From Phycisphaeraceae bacterium (GTDB lineage: Bacteria > Planctomycetota > Phycisphaerae > Phycisphaerales > UBA1924), in contig CP060234.1 of assembly GCA_023898685.1 (NCBI GenBank), positions 3,162,001 to 3,226,000 on the forward strand: a stretch of DNA of 64,000 nucleotides, written 5' to 3'. Position 1 is the first letter of the stretch. Each line of letters begins with the position of its first letter. Made by a program: the position numbers and the translations under genes. Below, one piece after another: positions 10,220 through 17,868 of this stretch. The notes beneath the pieces are model-generated. The model saw only the letters and a list, made by a program, of their open reading frames with translations. It had not been told where the DNA came from and did not search any database.

Positions 10220-11076
10220 CACTCCGACACCGGCTTGCGATACTCGCTGATGCTCACGTGCCACCCCTCATCCGCCGGCGGCACCTCGGTCGAGAACACG
10301 TTGTCATCGATGGGCTCGTTCACCGCCGTGCCCGTCAGCACGACCAGCGAGACGTCGCCGGTCGGGTTCACCGTCTTGGCGACGAGCGGCAGCATGTGCC
10401 CCTCGGGCTGATACCAGATCCGCACCGATTCGAAGTCCCTCGCCTCGTCCGACCCCTCCTTCGGCACGAGCAGCAATTCGACCAGATGGTGGTACTGCAC
10501 GAGCATCAGGCAGTTCGCGTCCTCCAGCCCCTCGGTTGGATCCGGGAGCGACGCCTCGAATCGATCGAGGATCTCCGCCCGCTTCTGCCCGATCGGCACC
10601 GGAAAGGGCCCCTCCCCGATCTTCAGGGGGTCGAAGGTCTCGCCCGGGGGCACCACCTGCCGCTTGGTGAACTGCCTCTCCGCCGGCGTGACCTCCACGA
10701 CCCACTGCCCGTCGAACGCGTAGTGCTGGTCGATCGTCTCCCGCCTCGAACCCACGATCAGCGTGTCGAACGTCACCGCGAACTGCCTGTGGGCCGGCCC
10801 GCCCGCCTCCGGGGCCGGAGCCGAGCGGAAGTACAACATGCCGCCGCGTTGCTGCTCGTCCGACTGGATCGCGAAGACCTTCGTGTAGTTGATGTGGGCC
10901 GTGAGCGTCCCGATGCCGTGGTCGGCCGTTTCGAGCGCGCTCAGCAGCCGGTCGACCGTCTCGAACCCCTTCGGTTCGACGGGCGCGGGCGGGGCCAATT
11001 GCCCCGGAGCGGTTCCGGCCATACACACAACGCAGGCTACGCCCGCTACCAACATGGTCAACACTCTGTTCGGCAT
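10219..11076 (-). CDS. LolA-like outer-membrane lipoprotein-sorting domain protein
   Basis: A 285-aa secreted protein. It starts with a signal peptide (MPNRVLTMLVAGVACVV, cleavage after a GTAPGQ-like site). The rest has the pattern of the LolA/LolB fold: an N-terminal helix (VDRLLSALETAD), then repeated beta strands with YTKVFAIQSDEQQRGGMLYF and a C-terminal strand pair. LolA carries lipoproteins across the periplasm, but planctomycete relatives are distant and may have other roles. The ATG at 11076 follows AAAGGA at a good distance. It is co-transcribed with the TPR peptidase, sharing TGATG at the junction. Confidence 0.65.
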   Translation of the reverse strand: MPNRVLTMLVAGVACVVCMAGTAPGQLAPPAPVEPKGFETVDRLLSALETADHGIGTLTAHINYTKVFAIQSDEQQRGGMLYFRSAPAPEAGGPAHRQFAVTFDTLIVGSRRETIDQHYAFDGQWVVEVTPAERQFTKRQVVPPGETFDPLKIGEGPFPVPIGQKRAEILDRFEASLPDPTEGLEDANCLMLVQYHHLVELLLVPKEGSDEARDFESVRIWYQPEGHMLPLVAKTVNPTGDVSLVVLTGTAVNEPIDDNVFSTEVPPADEGWHVSISEYRKPVSE

Positions 11077-11172
11077 CCGGTCCGTCCTTTCGGCGTGGTC
11101 GGTCTGGTATTCTCCATCGGTTCTTCCGGGCCGATTGTTCCACGTTGCGGCCGGGCCGTCCGGGGAGGACAC

Positions 11173-11574
11173 ATGAAGCAGACCCACGCCGACCACATCC
11201 GGGCCGCGAACGAGGCTTTGCTCGCCGATGGCAGCCTCGGGGCCGTCGCCGAGTACTTCGCGCCGACCTACCTCGCCCACATCGGCGGTCGCGCCCGGAA
11301 GGGGCACCGGTTCATCAAGAGCTTCGTCAACGACATCCGTGCTTCGTTCCCCGATCTGCGGGTCGACGTCGAGATCCTCCTCTGCAAGGGAGATCGCGTC
11401 GCCTGGCAACGCACGCTACGGGGGACGCACCGGGCCGAGTTCAAGGGGTTCCCGCCGACGGGCCGGAAGATCACCTGGCACGACATGGTCGTTTCGCGTT
11501 TCGAGGACGGGCTGATCGCCGAGGACTGGGCGATCTCCGATCTCGCCGAGCAGCTGCTCGCCAAGCGAGTGTGA
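11173..11574 (+). CDS. SnoaL-like ester cyclase family protein
   Basis: A 133-aa NTF2-fold protein. The pattern EYFAPTYLAH, GHRFIKSFVNDIRASFPD and WHDMVVSRFEDGLIAEDW is that of SnoaL-like ester cyclases, also annotated as polyketide cyclases. Most bacterial members have no known substrate, so no reaction can be assigned. GGGGAGG at about 11162-11168 supports the ATG. It is divergent from the LolA-like gene, with a 96-base shared promoter region. Confidence 0.8.
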   Translation: MKQTHADHIRAANEALLADGSLGAVAEYFAPTYLAHIGGRARKGHRFIKSFVNDIRASFPDLRVDVEILLCKGDRVAWQRTLRGTHRAEFKGFPPTGRKITWHDMVVSRFEDGLIAEDWAISDLAEQLLAKRV

Positions 11575-11628
11575 TCGCCCCGGCAAGAGCCCCGGTTGGC
11601 TTCCAGCGCCCCGCGGTGCGAACACGTC

Positions 11629-12969
11629 CTACGCCATCTCCCCCAGCAGCCGCATCTCGGCGTCGATCAGATGCAGGCGTAGCACGCCGATCGCCATCCG
11701 CAGCGACCACGCGCGGACGGCCTCGCGTCCGCCCCTGAAAAGGAATCGGCGTACCTCGTCCGAGCCATCGCGCGACGCCCGGGCCATATACACGGTGCCC
11801 ACGGGCTTGTCGCCGCTCCCGCCCCCGGGCCCGGCGACGCCCGTGATCGCCATCACGTGATCGGCCTCGCAGCGCTCCAGCCCACCCTGCGCCATCGCGA
11901 GGGCGCACGCGGCGCTCACCGCGCCCTCGCGTGCGATCAACTCCGCCGGCACGCCGACCATCGCCGCCTTCATCTCGTTCGAGTAGGTCTGCCAGCCTCC
12001 CACAAAGACATCGCTCGAACCGGCGACCTTCGTGATCTCGCCCCCGAGCAGGCCGCCCGTGCAGCTCTCCACCACCGCCAGCCGCTCGCCGCGTTCGCGA
12101 AGGAGGTCGACGAGCGCCCGGGGCAGCGCATCCGTCACATCCCCCGAGTCCCCGGCCGCGAGGTCGCGATGATCAAAGACCGCGGGGCCGAGGCGCCCCC
12201 CGATCTCGGCCTCGACTTCATCCAGCGCGACCCGGGCCTCAGCGTCGCTCGCCGCGTCGCAACGCAGCCGGCACGCCACCACGCCGCGGCTCGCGGTCGT
12301 GCCGACAACGGGAAGCCCGCGTGACTCCCGATCCCGGTCCATCAACGCGCCCAGCCGCTCCGCGATCCGCGATTCACCAACGCCGAAGGTCAGGATGATC
12401 CGAGCGTGCGTCACCCGACCGTCCGCGCGCCGGACCGCCGGGAGCACGAACGAATCGAGCATGGGTGTCATCTCGTGTGGTGGGCCCGGCAGGCAGAAGA
12501 TGTCGGCCCCGAGCCGCTCGCACCACGCCGCGAGGCCCGGGGCGGTGCCGTTCGGGTTCTCCAGAAACCGGGCCGAGGCCGGGCGCAGCGCCTGCACGCG
12601 GTTGGACTCGGGCATCCCGCCCCGCCCCTCAAACCACGCGGCGACGGCCGCCATCGCCGCCGCGTCCTCCTCTAGCGGCTCTCCGAGCACGCGGGCCAGC
12701 GAGTCTCTCGTGAGGTCGTCGAGCGTGGGTCCCAGGCCGCCCGTGCAGACAAGCAGGTCGTTCTCGCCGGCGAGCCGCTCTATCGCGGCGGTGATGCGGA
12801 CAAGATCGTCCTCGACGGTCGCGTGCTCGACGACCCGCACGCCGCGCGCAAACAGACGGTCGGCGATCCACTTCGAGTTGGTATCGAGCGTCTGGCCCAG
12901 CGTCAGCTCGTCGCCGATCGAGAGGATCGCCGCGGTGCGGTGCGGGGCGGGGCGGACGGGTTCGCTCAC
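11629..12969 (-). CDS. cinA: CinA-family protein
   Basis: A 446-aa protein with the full CinA layout: an N-terminal MoaB/MogA-like domain (ILSIGDELTLGQTLDTNSKW near residue 14) and a C-terminal PncC-like nicotinamide-nucleotide amidase domain (VVESCTGGLLGGEITKVAG and ITGVAGPGGGSGDKPVGTVY). The C-terminal domain hydrolyses NMN to recycle NAD; the N-terminal domain has ADP-ribose pyrophosphatase activity in some homologues. The start is GTG at 12969, two bases after the thiS stop, so it is the second gene of a thiS-cinA unit. Confidence 0.92.
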   Translation of the reverse strand: MSEPVRPAPHRTAAILSIGDELTLGQTLDTNSKWIADRLFARGVRVVEHATVEDDLVRITAAIERLAGENDLLVCTGGLGPTLDDLTRDSLARVLGEPLEEDAAAMAAVAAWFEGRGGMPESNRVQALRPASARFLENPNGTAPGLAAWCERLGADIFCLPGPPHEMTPMLDSFVLPAVRRADGRVTHARIILTFGVGESRIAERLGALMDRDRESRGLPVVGTTASRGVVACRLRCDAASDAEARVALDEVEAEIGGRLGPAVFDHRDLAAGDSGDVTDALPRALVDLLRERGERLAVVESCTGGLLGGEITKVAGSSDVFVGGWQTYSNEMKAAMVGVPAELIAREGAVSAACALAMAQGGLERCEADHVMAITGVAGPGGGSGDKPVGTVYMARASRDGSDEVRRFLFRGGREAVRAWSLRMAIGVLRLHLIDAEMRLLGEMA

Positions 12970-12971
12970 GC

Positions 12972-13172
12972 TCAGCCCCCGCCCACGAGGGTCACGATCT
13001 CGACGACATCACCCTCGGCAAGCTTGGTCTCGGTCCGGCGGTCGCGAGGCACGACGGCCTTGTTCACCTCGGCCGCGCAGATCGCCTTCGCGAGCCCCAT
13101 CGCCTCGATGAGCTCGGCGACCGTACAGCCCTCGGGCGATTCCCTCGATTCTCCGTTGACGGTGATCTTCAT
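12972..13172 (-). CDS. thiS: Sulfur carrier protein ThiS
   Basis: A 66-aa ubiquitin-fold protein ending in GGG, the C-terminal glycines that are thiocarboxylated during thiazole synthesis for thiamine. KITVNGESRESPEG at the start and VVPRDRRTETKLAEGDVVEI in the body match the family. No thiG, thiF or thiE is in the window, so it acts with genes elsewhere. It leads the pair with cinA. Confidence 0.92.
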   Translation of the reverse strand: MKITVNGESRESPEGCTVAELIEAMGLAKAICAAEVNKAVVPRDRRTETKLAEGDVVEIVTLVGGG

Positions 13173-13264
13173 CGGCGAACTCTACGCCCGGTGCAGCACC
13201 GCGCCAACGACCGCCGGTGCGGCCGCGTTCTCGGCCGCCGTGGTCCGCGTGGTACCATCCGGAC

Positions 13265-14239
13265 ATGCCCCGTCTCGCCGTGCTCACCCTCCTCGTCTTC
13301 GCCCTCTCGGGCTGTGGCCGGATGCACCACGAGTACGGCAGCGCGACGCCCGCCGAGACACTGGACAGCGCCCACCAGATGATCGTCAACGGTGAGGCCG
13401 ATCGACTGGTCGACCTGGTCTACGCCGAGGACGAGCAAACGCGGTCGTTTCTCAACCAGGTGGGGCTGCTGCTGGGATCGGTGCAGAAGCTCGCCGACGC
13501 GGTCGAGCAGCGGTTCCCCGAGGAACTCGCCAAGTTCCGCGCCGACGCCGCGAAAGCGGCCGAGGAGGGCGACCAGAGCCCCTTCTTCGCCCGTCTGGTC
13601 GCCGCGAGCCGGCCCCGCGGCAACCAGGACTTTGGTGTCAGCCAGATCAATCGTCAGGGCCTGACGGTCGACACCGGCGTGACGCCACCCGCCGCCCGGT
13701 CGGGGCTGTTCCGGGGCCCACGCACCGAGTCGGAACGGCGGTTCTTCAACAACATCCTCAAGCAGCTCCTGGCCGACCCCTACCGCTGGCTCGCCGAGGG
13801 CCGCGACAAGCTGGGCACCACCTACGTCACCGACGACACCGTGGCGCTCACCTGGGATGACCGCCCGGTGCTCCCCCCCTTCGGCCTCGTGCTCGTGCTC
13901 CGCGGCGATCGCTGGCAGCTTGTCCCGCCGACGAGCTATCCGGGCGTCAAGCAGGTCATGCCCCGCAACGAAGACGAGTGGCTCGTCTGGGGCAGCATCG
14001 TCAAGACGCTCGACCACGTCGTAGACGATCTGACCAAGGACGTCAAGAGCGGCAAGGTACTCAATATGACCGACCTCGCCGACACCGCCGTGGAAAAGGC
14101 GGCGATCCCCGTCATGCTCGTGGTCTACGCATACACGAACCTGCTCGACGAACGCAAGAAGGAAGCCGAGGCGGCAAGGACGCAGGCGAAGGCCGCGGAG
14201 GGCGAAGCGCCGTCCACCGAGACGCCCGCGAAGCCATGA
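13265..14239 (+). CDS. Predicted lipoprotein of unknown function
   Basis: A 324-aa protein with a signal peptide ending in the lipobox LSGC, so it is likely anchored in a membrane facing the periplasm. The body is helical with charged stretches (QRFPEELAKFRADAAKAAEE) and the C-terminal 30 residues are Ala/Glu/Lys rich. I recognise no family. A TACCAT box at about 13252 may be a -10 element. It converges with lptD across a palindromic repeat. Confidence 0.7.
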   Translation: MPRLAVLTLLVFALSGCGRMHHEYGSATPAETLDSAHQMIVNGEADRLVDLVYAEDEQTRSFLNQVGLLLGSVQKLADAVEQRFPEELAKFRADAAKAAEEGDQSPFFARLVAASRPRGNQDFGVSQINRQGLTVDTGVTPPAARSGLFRGPRTESERRFFNNILKQLLADPYRWLAEGRDKLGTTYVTDDTVALTWDDRPVLPPFGLVLVLRGDRWQLVPPTSYPGVKQVMPRNEDEWLVWGSIVKTLDHVVDDLTKDVKSGKVLNMTDLADTAVEKAAIPVMLVVYAYTNLLDERKKEAEAARTQAKAAEGEAPSTETPAKP

Positions 14240-14282
14240 TTCAGACGTCGGTGATTGTCTTGACGTTCCCCGACCACTACTC

Positions 14283-14349
14283 CTGATCCGAGCCGTGGGC
14301 GTGAGCACGGGGAATGGTCGTCACAATGGACGCACGCGGCTCGGATCAG
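14283..14349. repeat. Palindromic intergenic repeat, CCGAGCCG family, copy A
   Basis: CTGATCCGAGCCG (14283-14295) is the exact reverse complement of CGGCTCGGATCAG (14337-14349), and the pairing extends inward. The left half, with GGGCGTGAGCACGGGGAA, closely matches the element at 24546-24630. It lies between two converging genes. Confidence 0.8.
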
Positions 14350-14382
14350 CACGTCGAACGAGATACTCGGGACGCATCCGCC

Positions 14383-17300
14383 TCAGAACCTCGTCCCGCC
14401 CGAGTCGCGCCCGAAGGCGGTGCCCGACAGCCCCGTCGGCCGCAGCGTGAGTCCGAACGAGGTCTCACCCGAGATGTTGTTGTAGGTGATCACGCCCCCA
14501 AGCAGGCCATTGGGGAAGCGGCGGAGCAACTGGAAGGTGATCGCCTGGATGTCCTCGAGCCGGAAGTTGTAGGTGCCCGTCAACTGGTAGACGTACTTGT
14601 CGCCGAACTCGCCCTGGAGCACCCCGCTCGCGTAGGTGTCGTCTTGCGCGTCCAGCCGGGTCAGCTCGGCCCGCGCCACCAGATCCTCGCTGTGGCGGAT
14701 GATCAGGCCCAGCGAGTTGCGGTCCTCGTGCCGCTGCTCGACGTTCCAGATCGTCTCGCCCGCCAGCCCGACGACCTCGGTCACCTGCCACGTCCCCGCC
14801 ACGCGCACGAACTCCTGCGGCACGCTCAGCTCGGGCCGGCTTGCAAAGTACCGCCCGATCGGCGTCTCGGGGTTGGTGTCCCCCGAGAACCAGACATACT
14901 CGGCGTCAAGCGTGAACACGTCGACGTTCCGCCAACGCCCCGGCGCGCCGCGTTTGGTCTGCCAGGTCTGGTTGACGCCCACGCGGACCCCGCTCCCTTC
15001 TGCCAGCGACTCGACGTCGTCGTCGTACACGGGAAGATCGGCCGAGTCGATCGTGCTCCCGGCGGTCCAGAGCGTCACGCCCGGCTCGATCACGTGACGC
15101 ATCCGGTTCAGGTCGAACGTCCGCGAGGACACCGAGTCGTCGATCCGGTAGATCGAGGTCGAAAGGTTCACGCCGGCCGATCCCCAAAGCCGCAGCTGGT
15201 CGCGCTCGGTCGGGCTGAACCCATCGAACCGCGAGTCGTACGCGGTCACGCGGCCCACCACGAAGGGATTCACGTTCACCGGCCCCAGTGCGAATTTCGT
15301 CGAGAGCTCCTGCCGCGTATCCAGCCGCGTCACGTAGCTCTCGTCGAGCCCGATCGCGCGGTCGGCGTCGGCAATCCGGTCCCCCGGGTTGACCGCGAAG
15401 GCCCGCTGCGACGCCGAAGCGCCCCGCAGCCCCAGGTCGGCCGGCGTGATCTCCGCGAACCGCAGCCGCATCCTGGTCAGGTCGGCGCTCCACGTGTGGG
15501 TCAGCCAGCCCGGCGCCCAGTCGCCCAGCAGGTCGTCGCCGATCCGTGCGTAGCCGATCTCGGGCAGCTTGTCGACCATGTACCCGGGCGCCTGCGCCGC
15601 GTGGCTGTTGGGCACGAAGTCGGTCGTCGCACCCTTCGCCTCGAGCGTCAGCACCGAGTTGCCATCAAGCCGGCGGAGGTAGCCCCGCGTGGTCAGCTCC
15701 TCGCTGTTGTCGGCCGTCTCGCGGAACAGGGCGGGCAGGAACGCCTCGTCCGACGCGGTGAACCCGTTGAGCCACAGAGTCCAGTCGGGGCGGAACTGCC
15801 AGCGGTGCTTGAGGGCGGCCACCCCGCGGAACTCGCCGTCGCGGGCGATCTTCGTGCCGTTGGGCATCACGTCGGTGCCGCGATCGTCGGGCAGCATGTA
15901 GGCCAGCAGCCCACCGTTCATCCGGTCGGTCTGCCAGTCGAGGCTCGTGCCCAGACCGAACCCGCGGTCGGCGTAGTAGTCGATATCCAGCGTGCCCGAA
16001 AGCCCGTCCGGGGCCTCGATCCCGAGCAGGGTGAACGGGTCCCATGACGTCTTGAAGGCCGTGCCCGTCTGGTTGGTGTCGTTCAGACCGATCGCTCGCA
16101 ACGGGAACCGCTCGGGGTCGCCCCTGAACCAGGGCCACCAGAAGAACGGCACGCCCGCGCCACGCAGCGTGACGTTCCGCGCGTCGACGACGTGCCCCGT
16201 CGACCCGTCGGCCCGCTCGCGCTCGGTGATCGTCATCCTTGACGTGCCGACGGCGAGGTGGGGCGTCGCGAATCCCGTGTTCGCGTAGACGGCCTTCTTC
16301 GACGAGAACTTTCCCGCGGCTTCCTGGCGGATCACGTCGGCCCGCATGTACAGCGGCATGTTCCGGCGGGCGTCGTAGGTGCGAAAGACCGCGTCGAGCA
16401 GAATCGCCCTGTCGGCCCGCACGTCGTAATAGACGCGGGGGCTCCGCAGCGTGTACTGCCCATCCGAAACACGCACGCCGCCTTCGAGGTAGATCCCCTG
16501 CACCTCCGACGCCGCGGCGCTGCCAAACGACGACGCGCCGTCGGCGCGATCGACGAACAGCACCGCCCGGCGTGCGGTCAGCTCGACCGCCCGGTCCACA
16601 CCCTCGAACTGGACGACGACCCCGCCCGTCGCCGTCCACGCGTCGGTCGATTCGTCGAGGTGCTCACGCGTCGCGCTCTCCCCCGCCTGGAAGAAGAACA
16701 CGCCGGTGCTCGAGAAGATCCGCTGGGCGACCGGGCCCTCGGACTGAGTCTCGGCGGCGGGCTGGACGGGCTCCTCGGTGGGAGGCGCGGCTTGCTCACC
16801 GTGCGGTGTGGGCGTCACAGCGCCGCGTTCTGGGGGCGAGGGCGTCTGCTGCTGCGACGGCGGTGTGGACCGCGATTCCTCGCGAGGCTTGGGCTCGGCT
16901 TGGGGCCGGACCGCCGGGGCCTCGGGGGGCAAGGGAGGCCGGGCCGCCTCACGCTCCGTCGGCGCCCGGCCCGGCGTAAAAGGGATCGTGCGTTCCCCCG
17001 GGCGCGTCCGCGGCCCGGTCGGAACCGGCGACGCCTCGACGTGCTGCTCTTCGTCCTCTGGCTTGATCGCCTCCTCGGGTTGGGCGGACGGCATCGTGCG
17101 GTTCAGGATCCAACTGGGGGCCTGGAGCGCGGGTTCCTCGGGCTCCAGCGCGTGTGCCGCGGCCGGATTCCGGATCGCGTCCATCGCCTCGACAAACGCC
17201 TGCTCGGCCCGCGCCTCGAACGCTCCGACGTCCGACCCGGCATCGGGCCGGCCTGATGTCCGAAGATCGACCGTCAGCCGCACCGGGCTCTGAGCCGCAA

Positions 17301-17775
17301 CCAGCGCCTGCACCGGCAGCTTGTCCGCCGAGAAGCCGAACGCCGCGGGGCCGCCCGGCGAGTCGACCTTCTCGTAGTAGCCGAAGACCTCGTAGATGCC
17401 CGACGCGTCGCCTACGCCGCCGACGCCGCGGGGACGGAGCCAGAGTGAGGCCCGCTCGGCGGTGAGTTCCTGGGGACCCAGGAGCGTGTTGACCTCGCCC
17501 TCGAGCACGATCCGGATTGTCGCGGGCCCGCGCGCCTCCGCGACGCGCCAGACCCAGGCCCGCCGGGCCGCCAGCGCGAGGTCTCCCACGACAAGATCGA
17601 CCGGCAACCTGATCTCGCCGAAATTGGGCTCGGTCGCATCACCCCCGGCCTTTGCCCCCTGCCCAATCGCCGGCCCCGCCGCGGCCGACACGGCCAGCCC
17701 CGCCGCCAGGGCGAGCACGCGGACGGACAGAATCGGCCGGCTCGATCGTCTGGTGGGTCGCGTCATGCGGTGCAT
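14383..17775 (-). CDS. lptD: LPS-assembly protein LptD (OstA-like)
   Basis: A 1130-aa outer-membrane protein. A signal peptide (about residues 1-45) precedes an OstA/LptA-like part. A Pro/Glu-rich linker follows (residues about 240-370), then a second OstA-like segment with YLEGGVRVSDGQYTLRSPR, and the large C-terminal beta-barrel of the LptD family ending in Phe. FFWWPWFRGDPERFPLR marks the junction. LptD inserts lipopolysaccharide into the outer leaflet. The ATG at 17775 follows GAGGG at a good distance. With lpxK it shows that this organism makes an LPS outer membrane. The Pro-rich linker is unusual. Confidence 0.85.
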   Translation of the reverse strand: MHRMTRPTRRSSRPILSVRVLALAAGLAVSAAAGPAIGQGAKAGGDATEPNFGEIRLPVDLVVGDLALAARRAWVWRVAEARGPATIRIVLEGEVNTLLGPQELTAERASLWLRPRGVGGVGDASGIYEVFGYYEKVDSPGGPAAFGFSADKLPVQALVAAQSPVRLTVDLRTSGRPDAGSDVGAFEARAEQAFVEAMDAIRNPAAAHALEPEEPALQAPSWILNRTMPSAQPEEAIKPEDEEQHVEASPVPTGPRTRPGERTIPFTPGRAPTEREAARPPLPPEAPAVRPQAEPKPREESRSTPPSQQQTPSPPERGAVTPTPHGEQAAPPTEEPVQPAAETQSEGPVAQRIFSSTGVFFFQAGESATREHLDESTDAWTATGGVVVQFEGVDRAVELTARRAVLFVDRADGASSFGSAAASEVQGIYLEGGVRVSDGQYTLRSPRVYYDVRADRAILLDAVFRTYDARRNMPLYMRADVIRQEAAGKFSSKKAVYANTGFATPHLAVGTSRMTITERERADGSTGHVVDARNVTLRGAGVPFFWWPWFRGDPERFPLRAIGLNDTNQTGTAFKTSWDPFTLLGIEAPDGLSGTLDIDYYADRGFGLGTSLDWQTDRMNGGLLAYMLPDDRGTDVMPNGTKIARDGEFRGVAALKHRWQFRPDWTLWLNGFTASDEAFLPALFRETADNSEELTTRGYLRRLDGNSVLTLEAKGATTDFVPNSHAAQAPGYMVDKLPEIGYARIGDDLLGDWAPGWLTHTWSADLTRMRLRFAEITPADLGLRGASASQRAFAVNPGDRIADADRAIGLDESYVTRLDTRQELSTKFALGPVNVNPFVVGRVTAYDSRFDGFSPTERDQLRLWGSAGVNLSTSIYRIDDSVSSRTFDLNRMRHVIEPGVTLWTAGSTIDSADLPVYDDDVESLAEGSGVRVGVNQTWQTKRGAPGRWRNVDVFTLDAEYVWFSGDTNPETPIGRYFASRPELSVPQEFVRVAGTWQVTEVVGLAGETIWNVEQRHEDRNSLGLIIRHSEDLVARAELTRLDAQDDTYASGVLQGEFGDKYVYQLTGTYNFRLEDIQAITFQLLRRFPNGLLGGVITYNNISGETSFGLTLRPTGLSGTAFGRDSGGTRF

Positions 17776-17868
17776 CGTCCCTCTGGTCGCCCGGGCCGCG
17801 GGTGCGGCGGGGACCCAGATGCTACGGCATCCTGCCCGACCCCACAACCGGCCGGGGCCGGGAGGGGA

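Noticed and set aside
14314..16047. 577-aa plus-strand open frame
   Set aside because: It is the shadow of lptD: rich in Arg, Val, Pro and Leu with no domain; the minus-strand frame shows clear LptD features.
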